From Nocardiopsis metallicus (GTDB taxonomy: Bacteria > Actinomycetota > Actinomycetes > Streptosporangiales > Streptosporangiaceae), in NCBI RefSeq assembly GCF_014201115.1, contig NZ_JACHDO010000001.1, positions 5,208,001 through 5,272,000 of the forward strand: a stretch of DNA of 64,000 nt. The letters are read 5' to 3'. The notes beneath the pieces were generated by a model that was not told the origin of the DNA, searched no databases, and worked only from the letters and a program-made list of their open reading frames with translations. A program made the position numbers and the translations under genes. Positions 34,093-41,841 of the stretch are shown here, piece by piece; positions within the stretch are counted from its first letter, which is position 1, and each line of letters starts with the position of its first letter.

Positions 34093-35819
34093 CCCGCACC
34101 TGGTCCGCCGTGTACGTGTACCTGCACCGCAGCCGTGCCGACATCGACTCCTTCCTGCTGGAGCACCTGGCCCCGCACGCGGAGGAACTGGTCGCGAACG
34201 GACACGCCGAGGCCTGGTTCTACCTGCGTTACTGGGACGGCGGCCCACACCTGCGCGCCCGGTTCCTGGACGCCGACGGCGACGCGGTCGCGGGGTTCGC
34301 CGACCGGATGCGCGCCCTGGCCGAGGAGACCTCGGCCGCCGCCCTGGACCTGGACAGCGGTTCCTACTACGCGCACCTCCCCCGGGCCGACCCCTCGCGC
34401 TGGCACGCCGACGGCGAGGTGGTGGACGCGGTGTACGAGCCCGAGACGGAGCGCTACGGCGGCCCGCGCGCGCTGGAGGCCTGCGAGGACTTCTTCGCCG
34501 TGAGCACGCGGATCGCACTCGCCGTCCTGCGTTCGGCCCCGCGGCAGCACCAGCGCCAGGCGGTGGCGGCCGACCTGACCACCCTGGCCTTCGGGGTGCT
34601 CGGTTTCGACGACGTGGAGGCGGTCCGGCAAGCACGCGGGTACTACGCGACCTGGGACTACTCGGCGGAGGTCGCGCGCGGCGGCACCCGGGCGCGGGCC
34701 GAGGCCGAGCGGCTCTTCCACTCGGCGCCCGCGCGCTGGTTGCAGCGGCGGCCCCAGGTGGAGCGGTTGGTCGCGGGCGAGGGCGAGTCCACGCACCACC
34801 TGTGGGACCGGGGGCTGCGAGAGGTGGTCGGGCGGCTGCGGCGCATCGACGCCGAGGAACGGCAGCGGGGCGGACAGGGGCTGGCCAACGGCCTGGAGCG
34901 GATCGTGTGGTCGCTGCTGCACATGACGCACAACCGGCTCGGCCTGGACATCGACGACGAACGCCGGATCGCCTGGCTGCTCTCGCTGTCCTATCCCCGG
35001 TGGGAACCGCCGGGCGACTACTTCGACCCCGGGGTGAGCGCCCCGGACCGGCAGTACGCGGAGACCAGCAAGTACCTCCCGGACACGATGGCGGGCGCGC
35101 ACCTGCCGCGCCCGGTGGCGCCGGAACCGGACCGGGAGGGCGCGGCGCTGGCCCCTGTGGTCACCCTTCCCGAACCGGCTCCGCTCACCATGTCCCTGGG
35201 CGAGGCCCTGGCCCGGCGGGAGAGCGGGCACGGCGGCTACGGCTCGCGACTGGGCCTGGGAGAGCTCTCGGCGCTGCTCGGCCACGGGGCGGGGGTCAGT
35301 CACCGCCGGGCCGACCAGCCCGGGCGGCACGCGCCGCCGCGCACCTACCCCTCGCCGGGGGCGGCCTACGCCACCCAGGTGTGGGTGGTGGCGCGGCACG
35401 TGAGGGGGCTGGAGCCGGGCACGTACCGGTACCGGGCCGACGGGCACCGGCTGCTGCGCGCGGACGGCCCCACGGAGGCGGAACGGCTGACCGAACTCTC
35501 ACCGTTCCTGCGGGAGCGGGCCGACGGCCGCCCCGGGGTGGTGGCGCAGACGGTGGGCGCGACGGTGTTCCTGGTGGGTGACCTGGGCCGGCTCCGGGAG
35601 GGATACGGCCAGCGCGCGCTGCGGCTGCTGCTCCAGGAGTGCGGGCACGTGGCGCAGAACCTGTCGCTGTGCGCGGCGGCGCTGGGGCTGCGCTCCCTGG
35701 TGGTGTCGGGGTTCGCCGACGACGCCGCCAACGCGCTGCTGCACCTGGACGGGGTGGACCGGACGGTGCTGACCCTGCTTCCGGTCGGCGCGGGTGAGGG
35801 TGAGATGGTCGACGGGTAG
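34089..35819 (+). CDS. Fusion of LanB elimination-type domain and SagB azoline dehydrogenase (LazF type)
   Basis: 576 residues; ATG overlaps the upstream stop (ATGA). Residues 1 to about 300 form a thiopeptide-type SpaB_C domain (WSAVYVYLHRSRADIDSFLL, AWFYLRYWDGGPHLRARFLD, WSLLHMTHNRLGLD), expected to eliminate glutamate from glutamylated Ser to give dehydroalanine. From about residue 360 a SagB-type nitroreductase domain follows: TYPSPGAAYATQVWVVARHV, PGVVAQTVGATVFLVGDLGRL, YGQRALRLLLQECGHVAQNL, LGLRSLVVSGFADD. It oxidises azolines to azoles with FMN. This two-domain fusion is the hallmark of lactazole LazF. It is the last gene of the operon. Confidence 0.88.
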   Translation: MTRTWSAVYVYLHRSRADIDSFLLEHLAPHAEELVANGHAEAWFYLRYWDGGPHLRARFLDADGDAVAGFADRMRALAEETSAAALDLDSGSYYAHLPRADPSRWHADGEVVDAVYEPETERYGGPRALEACEDFFAVSTRIALAVLRSAPRQHQRQAVAADLTTLAFGVLGFDDVEAVRQARGYYATWDYSAEVARGGTRARAEAERLFHSAPARWLQRRPQVERLVAGEGESTHHLWDRGLREVVGRLRRIDAEERQRGGQGLANGLERIVWSLLHMTHNRLGLDIDDERRIAWLLSLSYPRWEPPGDYFDPGVSAPDRQYAETSKYLPDTMAGAHLPRPVAPEPDREGAALAPVVTLPEPAPLTMSLGEALARRESGHGGYGSRLGLGELSALLGHGAGVSHRRADQPGRHAPPRTYPSPGAAYATQVWVVARHVRGLEPGTYRYRADGHRLLRADGPTEAERLTELSPFLRERADGRPGVVAQTVGATVFLVGDLGRLREGYGQRALRLLLQECGHVAQNLSLCAAALGLRSLVVSGFADDAANALLHLDGVDRTVLTLLPVGAGEGEMVDG

Positions 35820-35966
35820 TCCTTCGGCCCTCTCCGCCTCTCCCCGACCCTCGACCCGTCCCGCCCTCCCGGTCTCTCACCTCCCACGCATCCGGCTTGA
35901 CCAGGGTGTTCACACTCTTGTCCTGACCTTGGGGACACAAGTGTCTATCGTCACTGGCATCTTGGG

Positions 35967-36004
35967 CTACTGGGTAGTAACATTGACTTGTTACTAGTCG
36001 GTAG
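35967..36004. promoter_or_regulatory. 38-base imperfect palindrome upstream of the acyl-CoA dehydrogenase gene
   Basis: Two 15-base arms (35967-35981 and 35990-36004) match at 12 positions around an 8-base spacer. The inner part is a perfect AGTAAC...GTTACT repeat. It lies 49 bases upstream of the start codon, where a TetR-type fatty-acid regulator would act. No such regulator is encoded in the window. Confidence 0.65.
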
Positions 36005-36052
36005 ATCCGCGTGTACAGACACCGCGGCCGGGGACACAAAGCGGAGCTGTCC

Positions 36053-37870
36053 ATGACGCATTACAAGAGCAACCTGCGCGACATCGAGTTCAACCTCTTC
36101 GAGCTGTTCAAGCGCCAGGACGTACTGGGCGAGGGCCCGTTCGAGGAGCTGGACGAGGAGACCGCTCGCACCATCCTGGACGAGATCAACCGCCTCGCGA
36201 CCGGTGTCGTCGCCGAGTCCTTCGAGGACGCGGACCGCAACCCCCCGGTCTTCGACCCCAAGACCAACACGGTCGCGCTCCCCGAGAGCCTGAAGAAGTC
36301 CTACAACGCCTACATGGACGCCGGCTGGTACAACCTCGACCTTCCCCAGGAGCTCGGCGGCCTCGGCGCCCCCCGCTCGCTGGTGTGGTCCGCGGCCGAG
36401 CTGATCCTGGGCTCGAACCCCTCCATCCACATGTACTCCGCCGGTCCCGGCTTCGCGAGCATCCTGCACGCCGAGGGCAACGCGGCGCAGAAGAAGTTCG
36501 CCGAGCAGGCCATCGAGAAGGGCTGGGGCGCCACCATGGTGCTGACCGAGCCCGACGCCGGCTCGGACGTCGGCGCCGGCCGCACCAAGGCCACCGACCA
36601 GGGTGACGGCACCTGGCACATCGAGGGCGTGAAGCGCTTCATCACCTCGGCCGAGCAGGACATGACCGAGAACATCTTCCACCTGGTGCTGGCCCGCCCC
36701 GAGGGCGCCGGCCCCGGCACCAAGGGCCTCTCGCTCTTCCTGGTGCCCAAGTACCTGGTCAACGAGGACGGCTCGCTCGGCGAGCGCAACGGCGCCTACG
36801 TCACCAACGTCGAGCACAAGATGGGCCTCAAGGCCTCCACCACCTGTGAGCTGACCTTCGGCGACAAGCACCCCGCCATCGGTTACCTCGTCGGTGACAA
36901 GCACGACGGCATCCGCCAGATGTTCCTCATCATCGAGTACGCGCGCATGATGGTCGGGACGAAGGCGATCGCCACCCTGTCCACGGGTTACCTGAACGCC
37001 CTCGAGTACGCCAAGAACCGCGTGCAGGGCAACGACCTCGCCGGGGCGAAGGACTCCCCGAAGGTCACCATCACCCACCACCCGGACGTGCGTCGCAGCC
37101 TCATGACGCAGAAGGCGTACGTGGAGGCCATGCGTTCGCTGGTCATCTACACCGCCACCCAGCAGGACGCGATCCAGATCGCGCACTCCAAGGGTGAGGA
37201 CGTCACCGAGCTGGAGGCCATGAACGACCTCCTGCTGCCGATCGTCAAGGGTGTGGGATCGGAGCGCTCCTACGCTCTGCTCGCCGAGTCCCTGCAGACC
37301 CTGGGCGGCTCCGGGTTCCTGCAGGAGTACCCGATCGAGCAGTACATCCGTGACGCCAAGATCGACACCCTGTACGAGGGCACCACGGCGATCCAGGCCC
37401 AGGACTTCTTCTTCCGCAAGATCGTGAAGAACGGTGGCGCCGCCATCGGCAAGCTGTCCGCCGAGATCAGGGCCTTCGCCGAGAGCGACGCCGGCAACGG
37501 CCAGCTCAAGGAGGAGCGCGCGCTCCTGCTGACCGCTCTGGGCCAGACCGAGAAGATCGTCGAGATCATGGTCGGCCACGCCATGGGTTCCGCCGAGGAC
37601 TCCCGCGAGCTGTACAAGGTCGGCCTGAACTCCGTCCGCCTGCTCTTCGCCTTCGGCGACGTGGTCCTGGCCTGGCTGCTCCTTCGCCAGGCCGAGATCG
37701 CGCTGAACAGCATCGACGGCGCCAGCGACGACGACAAGAACTTCTACACCGGCAAGATCGCCGCCGCGCGCTTCTTCGCCGAGCAGTTCCTGCCGCGCGT
37801 GGAGTCCGAGCTGAAGATCGCCCAGACCGTGAACCTGGGCGTCATGGAGGTCCCCGAGGAGGCCTTCTAA
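36053..37870 (+). CDS. Acyl-CoA dehydrogenase, FadE5-like long form
   Basis: 605 residues from ATG 36053, with GGAG about 6 bases upstream; a longer GTG-started frame is not supported. The acyl-CoA dehydrogenase fold is complete: NLDLPQELGGLG, MVLTEPDAGSDVGAGRTKA (FAD/substrate loop), FITSAEQDM, KMGLKASTTCELTF, LQTLGGSGFLQEYPIEQYIRDAKI, with the downstream DTLYEGTTAIQAQDF carrying the catalytic Glu. At about 600 residues it belongs to the longer mycobacterial/actinobacterial class acting on saturated acyl-CoA in beta-oxidation. It stands alone, with the palindromic operator upstream and a strong terminator downstream. The 3' end is duplicated 0.9 kb downstream. Confidence 0.95.
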   Translation: MTHYKSNLRDIEFNLFELFKRQDVLGEGPFEELDEETARTILDEINRLATGVVAESFEDADRNPPVFDPKTNTVALPESLKKSYNAYMDAGWYNLDLPQELGGLGAPRSLVWSAAELILGSNPSIHMYSAGPGFASILHAEGNAAQKKFAEQAIEKGWGATMVLTEPDAGSDVGAGRTKATDQGDGTWHIEGVKRFITSAEQDMTENIFHLVLARPEGAGPGTKGLSLFLVPKYLVNEDGSLGERNGAYVTNVEHKMGLKASTTCELTFGDKHPAIGYLVGDKHDGIRQMFLIIEYARMMVGTKAIATLSTGYLNALEYAKNRVQGNDLAGAKDSPKVTITHHPDVRRSLMTQKAYVEAMRSLVIYTATQQDAIQIAHSKGEDVTELEAMNDLLLPIVKGVGSERSYALLAESLQTLGGSGFLQEYPIEQYIRDAKIDTLYEGTTAIQAQDFFFRKIVKNGGAAIGKLSAEIRAFAESDAGNGQLKEERALLLTALGQTEKIVEIMVGHAMGSAEDSRELYKVGLNSVRLLFAFGDVVLAWLLLRQAEIALNSIDGASDDDKNFYTGKIAAARFFAEQFLPRVESELKIAQTVNLGVMEVPEEAF

Positions 37871-37984
37871 GCCTTCCGGGGCCGCTGAGGCCCGCCGTGC
37901 CGCCCAGAGCCGCACGGTACTGAGAAACCACCGCCGAGGGGCGGGACGATCCGTCGTCCCGCCCCTCGCGCGTTTCACGTGACG
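37805..37984 (+). repeat. 180-base direct repeat, copy 1 (3' end of acyl-CoA dehydrogenase and terminator)
   Basis: Matches 38744-38923 at 178 of 180 positions by hand alignment, with a constant offset of 939 bases. Weaker similarity continues about 25-45 bases further into what reads as the reverse-strand tail of an NmrA-like gene (LRPAAT...VT then stop). Confidence 0.95.
37935..37968 (+). terminator. Strong terminator after the acyl-CoA dehydrogenase gene
   Basis: Perfect 15-base GC-rich arms (37935-37949 and 37954-37968) around a 4-base TCCG loop. The duplicate at 38874-38907 has one change that turns an A-T into a G-U pair, so the hairpin is kept there too. Confidence 0.9.
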
Positions 37985-38026
37985 ACAGGAGTCGCAGCCG
38001 GGCGCAGCCTGAGCGACGAGCTCTCC

Positions 38027-38431
38027 TCAGGTCACCCGCAGCCGCTCCATCGACTGCCCGGTGATCTCACCGATCAGCTCGAAGTCCTTGTCCAGGTGGA
38101 GAACGGTGAGCCCGGAGAGCTCGGCGATCGCCGCGATGAGCAGGTCGGGCACCCCGGGCGCGCGGTGCTGCCCTCTGTCCGCGAGCATCGACTGAACCTC
38201 GACCGCGCGATCCTCCATCGCGGGTGTGGCGTACTCAACGGGCATCACCGAGAGCGGAGGGCGGGACATGAAGTTCCTCAGTTCCCCACCGGATCTGGCC
38301 GAAAAGCCGATCTCGAGCCGTGTGACCGTCGAGACGCGCACGAGCCCGCGCTCGATACGCTTGGCCCACTCCGCGGCGTCTGGGCTGGAGGCCAAGCGCA
38401 CGAACGCGGACTTGTCGACCAACCAGATCAT
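38027..38431 (-). CDS. vapC: PIN-domain ribonuclease toxin (VapC-type)
   Basis: 134 residues. The ATG at 38431 overlaps the antitoxin TGA as ATGA; another ATG two codons upstream is possible. The PIN fold is clear: MIWLVDKSA with the first catalytic Asp at position 6, VTRLEIGFSA with the conserved Glu, VPDLLIAAIAELSGLTVLHLDKDFELIGE with the later acidic residues. VapC toxins cleave tRNA or rRNA when freed from VapB. The gene lies inside a segment bounded by long direct repeats. Confidence 0.93.
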   Translation of the reverse strand: MIWLVDKSAFVRLASSPDAAEWAKRIERGLVRVSTVTRLEIGFSARSGGELRNFMSRPPLSVMPVEYATPAMEDRAVEVQSMLADRGQHRAPGVPDLLIAAIAELSGLTVLHLDKDFELIGEITGQSMERLRVT

Positions 38432-38649
38432 TCCCATGCCCGTTCCATAACGTCCGGATCCTTGAGATCGGAGAAGGCTTCCGCGAAGAGCTCCAGGTCA
38501 CCGACGGTGACCGAGGTGTCAGAAGCACGAGCTGTGCGCTCGAGGGAGCGTCTCAGATACTCGCTCCGGGACAACCCCTGTCTCTTGGCGTCCGCGTCGA
38601 TAGCTCGCAGGACGCTGTCCGGAACGTCGCGAATCAAGATGTCTGCCAT
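38428..38649 (-). CDS. vapB: Ribbon-helix-helix antitoxin (VapB-type)
   Basis: 73 residues from ATG 38649 with an AGGTGG ribosome-binding site. The N-terminus is MADILIRDVPDSVLRAIDADAKRQGLSRSEYLRRSLERT, the strand-helix-helix of FitA/VapB-like RHH antitoxins. The acidic C-terminus (FAEAFSDLKDPDVMERAWE) would wrap the toxin. Stop overlaps the VapC start. It likely autoregulates the pair through binding upstream. Confidence 0.93.
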   Translation of the reverse strand: MADILIRDVPDSVLRAIDADAKRQGLSRSEYLRRSLERTARASDTSVTVGDLELFAEAFSDLKDPDVMERAWE

Positions 38650-38743
38650 GGAACCACCTCCAGGTGATATCCCATGATATCAACCCGGGTCGGCCTCGGG
38701 GGGGGGTTCCCGCCGGTAGCCACTGCCCGGCATGGAGCACGGT

Positions 38744-38809
38744 TCCGAGCTGAAGATCGCCCAGACCGTGAACCCGGGCGTCATGGAGGTCCCCGAGGAG
38801 GCCTTCTAA
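38744..38809 (+). pseudogene. 3' fragment of the acyl-CoA dehydrogenase gene
   Basis: The last 21 codons and the stop of the dehydrogenase are duplicated here (SELKIAQTVNPGVMEVPEEAF), with one Leu-to-Pro change. It has no promoter or start of its own and is a relic of the duplication that flanks VapBC. Confidence 0.9.
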
Positions 38810-38923
38810 GCCTTCCGGGGCCGCTGAGGCCCGCCGTGCCGCCCAGAGCCGCACGGTACTGAGAAACCACCGCCGAGGGGCGGGGCGATCCGTCGTCCCG
38901 CCCCTCGCGCGTTTCACGTGACG
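38744..38923 (+). repeat. 180-base direct repeat, copy 2
   Basis: Nearly identical to 37805-37984. Its right end overlaps the stop of the NmrA-like gene, so the two copies bracket the VapBC segment exactly. Confidence 0.95.
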
Positions 38924-39738
38924 GCAGTCGCGGCCGGACGCAGCGCGCTGGCGGCCTCGACCGCGACCGTCAACGGATCGGTGACCGGTCGGCCCAGCAG
39001 GTCCCGTAGCTCCGGGCCGGTGCCCCCGAGGAAGCCGTGCCGGATCCCGCTGGCGATCGAGGCCAGCATCGGCGGCTGGAAGGGCAGCAGAGCGGTCTCC
39101 CGCAGCATCCGGGAACGGTACTCACCCAGACCGATGGTGCGGTGGGCGGCCCCGATCCGCTCGGCGACCCCGGTCGCGGTGATCGGTTCCCCGACGAGCT
39201 CGTAGACCCTCCCCGCGTGCGCCCCGGGCTCAGCGGCGACCACCGCCGCGGCGGCCGCCAGGTCAGCGCGCGCGACCGCGGCCACGGCACCGGAACCGAA
39301 GGCGGACTCCAGCCCCTCGGGGGTCCAGGTCAGCAGAGCACCGAACAGTTCGGCGTAGAGGCCGTTGCGCAGGATGGTCCAGGCCAACCCGCTGTCCCTG
39401 ACGAGCCGCTCCGTGGCCCGGTGGGCGAGCGCGAACCCGAGGTGGTCCCCGGCTCCGGTCAGGCTCGTGTAGACCACATGGTTCACCCCGTCCCGGATCG
39501 CGGCGTCGACCACGGCCCGGTGCCGGGCGATCACCTGGTCGTCCTCCGCGTATCCGGCCGAGACGAGCACCAGTGTCGAGACGCCGCCCAGATCGAGGCT
39601 GTCCGGCCGGTCGAAGTCCAGATACCGCTGTCCGGTCGCGGGGGTGCGGCTCCCACCCACCACATGCGCCCTCCGCCCGGCCAGCTCCCGCACCGTGAGG
39701 GCGGACAGCTGCCCGTTCGCCCCGGTCACCATGATCAT
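38914..39738 (-). CDS. NmrA/NAD(P)H-binding oxidoreductase family protein
   Basis: 274 residues from ATG 39738 (GGGAG about 9 bases upstream), preferred over the 305-residue open frame, which would run through the promoter. MIMVTGANGQLSALTV is the Rossmann GxxGxxx motif. STLVLVSAGYAEDDQVIARH, VYTSLTGAGDHLGFALAHRATERLV and WTILRNGLYAELFG follow the NmrA/QOR2 pattern. Such proteins reduce quinones or sense NADP. It is divergent from the HxlR regulator, the common arrangement in which HxlR represses the oxidoreductase in response to electrophiles. Confidence 0.9.
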   Translation of the reverse strand: MIMVTGANGQLSALTVRELAGRRAHVVGGSRTPATGQRYLDFDRPDSLDLGGVSTLVLVSAGYAEDDQVIARHRAVVDAAIRDGVNHVVYTSLTGAGDHLGFALAHRATERLVRDSGLAWTILRNGLYAELFGALLTWTPEGLESAFGSGAVAAVARADLAAAAAVVAAEPGAHAGRVYELVGEPITATGVAERIGAAHRTIGLGEYRSRMLRETALLPFQPPMLASIASGIRHGFLGGTGPELRDLLGRPVTDPLTVAVEAASALRPAATAVT

Positions 39739-39756
39739 TGCGGCACACTCCCTGTC

Positions 39757-39777
39757 GTGGTTCTCTTCAGTAACCAC
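39757..39777. promoter_or_regulatory. Inverted repeat between the NmrA-like and HxlR genes
   Basis: GTGGTT and AACCAC (perfect 6-base arms, 9-base spacer) sit in the 86-base divergent intergenic region and may be the HxlR operator. Confidence 0.45.
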
Positions 39778-39824
39778 CAACCGATCCTGAGCCGTGCGCG
39801 ACCAGCGCACAAGGAGGCACTTCA

Positions 39825-40256
39825 ATGTCACCCGGGCACACCGAGGTAACCACCGGGGCAGCCGGGGCAGCCGAGCTCGAACCGTGCGGCCGGGCGGAGC
39901 ATCCCGACTGCGGAATCCGCGAGGTCCTGGACCGGGTCGGCGACAAGTGGTCGGTGCTCGTCATCGTCGAACTGTCCAACGGCCCGCGCCGCTTCCGCCG
40001 GCTCCAGCGCGCCATCGACGGAATCTCCCAGCGCATGCTCACCCTCACCGTGCGCCGACTGGAACGGGACGGCCTGGTCCTGCGCACCGTCTACCCGACC
40101 GTGCCCGCACAGGTCGACTACCGGCTCACAGAGACGGGGGCGAGCCTGACCCACCTGGTCAAGGCGCTGGCCGAGTGGTCGCTGGAGAACCGGGACACCA
40201 TCGCCCAGGCCCGCCAGTCCTACGATCGCGAGCACCCCGGCAACGGCGTCCGCTGA
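39825..40256 (+). CDS. HxlR-family transcriptional regulator
   Basis: 143 residues from ATG 39825 with AAGGAGG 8 bases upstream. The winged helix-turn-helix is typical of HxlR: CGIREVLDRVGDKWSVLVIVEL, GPRRFRRLQRAIDGISQRML, LTVRRLERDGLVLRTVYPTVPAQVDYRLTETG. A single Cys near the N-terminus (PDCGIREVL) matches the redox or electrophile-sensing Cys of several members. It likely controls the divergent NmrA-like oxidoreductase. Confidence 0.93.
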   Translation: MSPGHTEVTTGAAGAAELEPCGRAEHPDCGIREVLDRVGDKWSVLVIVELSNGPRRFRRLQRAIDGISQRMLTLTVRRLERDGLVLRTVYPTVPAQVDYRLTETGASLTHLVKALAEWSLENRDTIAQARQSYDREHPGNGVR

Positions 40257-40264
40257 GCCGGTCC

Positions 40265-40441
40265 TCAACTCTCGAAGAAGAGGGCCAGGACGATGAAGAA
40301 CCAGGCGAGGGCGAAGGCCGCGACCATGAACGACCGGAGCAGGGCTCTGGCCTCCTCCGTCTCCGGCGTCTTGGGGCTCTGGGACCAGACGACGGCCAGG
40401 CCCACTCCGAGCAGGGCCAGCAACAGACCGAACCCGAACAC
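40265..40441 (-). CDS. Small membrane protein with two predicted helices
   Basis: A 58-residue frame below the usual length cut-off. It starts at GTG 40441 behind GGGGAGG (4-base spacing, slightly short) and stops at 40265. It contains two hydrophobic stretches, FGFGLLLALLGVGLAVVW and FMVAAFALAWFFIVLALFF, separated by a polar loop (SQSPKTPETEEARALLRS). This is a common layout of small actinobacterial membrane proteins. It lies 71 bases downstream of the MFS gene on the same strand and 8 bases from the convergent HxlR stop. No known family recognised. Confidence 0.6.
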   Translation of the reverse strand: MFGFGLLLALLGVGLAVVWSQSPKTPETEEARALLRSFMVAAFALAWFFIVLALFFES

Positions 40442-40512
40442 GTGTCCTCCCCAGGTCTGAAGGAAGAGTCCCGCGATGCTCCTACCCCGAGCTTCTCAAC
40501 CTCCGGGCTTGC

Positions 40513-41841
40513 CTAGGTTCTACCCGGGACCGGCCCGGAGCCGACCTGGACCCGCCGCCGGATGAAGAGGGCGAGCACGCCGGTGGAGAGGATCGTGGTG
40601 ACCGCCATCGGGATGAAGGCCAGCTGGTAGTCGGGAACGACCTGGAGGATGGCCCCGGCCGCCACCGTGCACACGACGGCGGTGGTGAAGCCGGTCATGT
40701 TGACCAGGCCCGAGGCCACGCCGGTGCGGCTGGCGGGGATGCCGTCGCGGGCGAAGTCGAAGGAGATGGTGGGCGCCATGGTCTGGCCGAGCGCGCTCGC
40801 CGCCAGCACCGTGACGCCGAGCGGGAGCGGCACCCCGCCCGGCCATACGACCAGCAGGAGCCATCCCAGGCTCAGGGAACCGCCCAGGACGAGCGCGAAG
40901 TACACCCGGATGCCCGGCCAGCGGCCGATCAGGGCGCCAGCGACGGGGGCCATCCAGAGGGCCCCGGCCGCGAGTCCGGTGAGGGTGAGGGCGGCGGTGT
41001 GCTCAGGCAGCCCCAGACCGCCCACGAGGAACGGGTAGCCCCACAGCACCATCATCATCGTGAACGGCGCCATGACGGCCGCGTGGTGCGCCATGCCGAT
41101 TCGGGGCCCGTCCGCCCTCACCGCCTCTCTGAGAGCCGACCAGAGGGGGATGGGGTCGGCGACGGTGGAGCGCCCCGCGGCGCCGGAGGGGCGGTCTCGG
41201 ACCACCAGGAGGACGAGGAGCGCCATCAGGACGGTGATCCCCGTGGTGGCGAGGAAGGCCGCCACCCAGCCGACGCCGGTGAGGGCCCAGGCCAGGGGTG
41301 CGGCACTGGCCACCTGGCCGGCGCCGCCGACCACCCCGGTCAGGCCGCTGACCAGCGCGTAGCGTGCGCGGGGGAACCACAGGGCGGCGAGTCGGATGAC
41401 GTTGAGGAAGACCAGCGCGTCGCCGAGGCCGATGAGGAAGCGTCCGGCCACCGCGAGCTCGATCCCCGGGGCCAGGGCGAACAGGCAGGAGCCCAGGGTC
41501 ATCGCGACCATGCCGATGACCAGCGTGAACCGGGGGCCGAGGCGGTCGGCGAGCAGTCCTGCGGGCACCTGGAGCAGGACGTACACCAGGAGCTGGAGCA
41601 TCGGCAGCAGTGTCAGGAGGGCGGGGCCGACGTCGAACCTGCTCTGCGCCTCCAGGGCCGCGACGCCCAGGCCGTTGCGGTGCAGCATGGCGAGGAAGTA
41701 GCCGCCCACCGCGACGCCCCACACCAGCCAGGCGCGAGCGCCACCGCCCGGCTCCGTGGGGCCGGTCCGCGTCCGCTCGGCGCGCCGCGGGGGCTCCGCG
41801 GAACCACGCACAGATGTCCAGTCACCGGATGTTTGTGTCAC
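40513..41841 (-). CDS. MFS transporter, nitrate/phosphate-sugar porter-like
   Basis: About 442 residues from GTG 41841 (VTQTSGDWTS), chosen because the further upstream frame reads into an AT-rich promoter region; the true start could lie elsewhere. About 12 hydrophobic segments: WLVWGVAVGGYFLAMLHRNG, LLVYVLLQVPAGLLADRLGPR (motif A), FLIGLGDALVFLNVIRLAALWFPRARYA, and a second half ending LALFIRRR. The sequence resembles the ACS/MFS_1 porters. Substrate unknown. The small membrane-protein gene follows on the same strand. Confidence 0.85.
   Translation of the reverse strand: MTQTSGDWTSVRGSAEPPRRAERTRTGPTEPGGGARAWLVWGVAVGGYFLAMLHRNGLGVAALEAQSRFDVGPALLTLLPMLQLLVYVLLQVPAGLLADRLGPRFTLVIGMVAMTLGSCLFALAPGIELAVAGRFLIGLGDALVFLNVIRLAALWFPRARYALVSGLTGVVGGAGQVASAAPLAWALTGVGWVAAFLATTGITVLMALLVLLVVRDRPSGAAGRSTVADPIPLWSALREAVRADGPRIGMAHHAAVMAPFTMMMVLWGYPFLVGGLGLPEHTAALTLTGLAAGALWMAPVAGALIGRWPGIRVYFALVLGGSLSLGWLLLVVWPGGVPLPLGVTVLAASALGQTMAPTISFDFARDGIPASRTGVASGLVNMTGFTTAVVCTVAAGAILQVVPDYQLAFIPMAVTTILSTGVLALFIRRRVQVGSGPVPGRT

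Noticed and set aside
35951..35970. A second, weaker inverted repeat near ACAC..TTGTCC / GGACACAAGTGT (about 35908-35946)
   Set aside because: The arms mismatch in the centre when aligned, so I could not support it as an operator.
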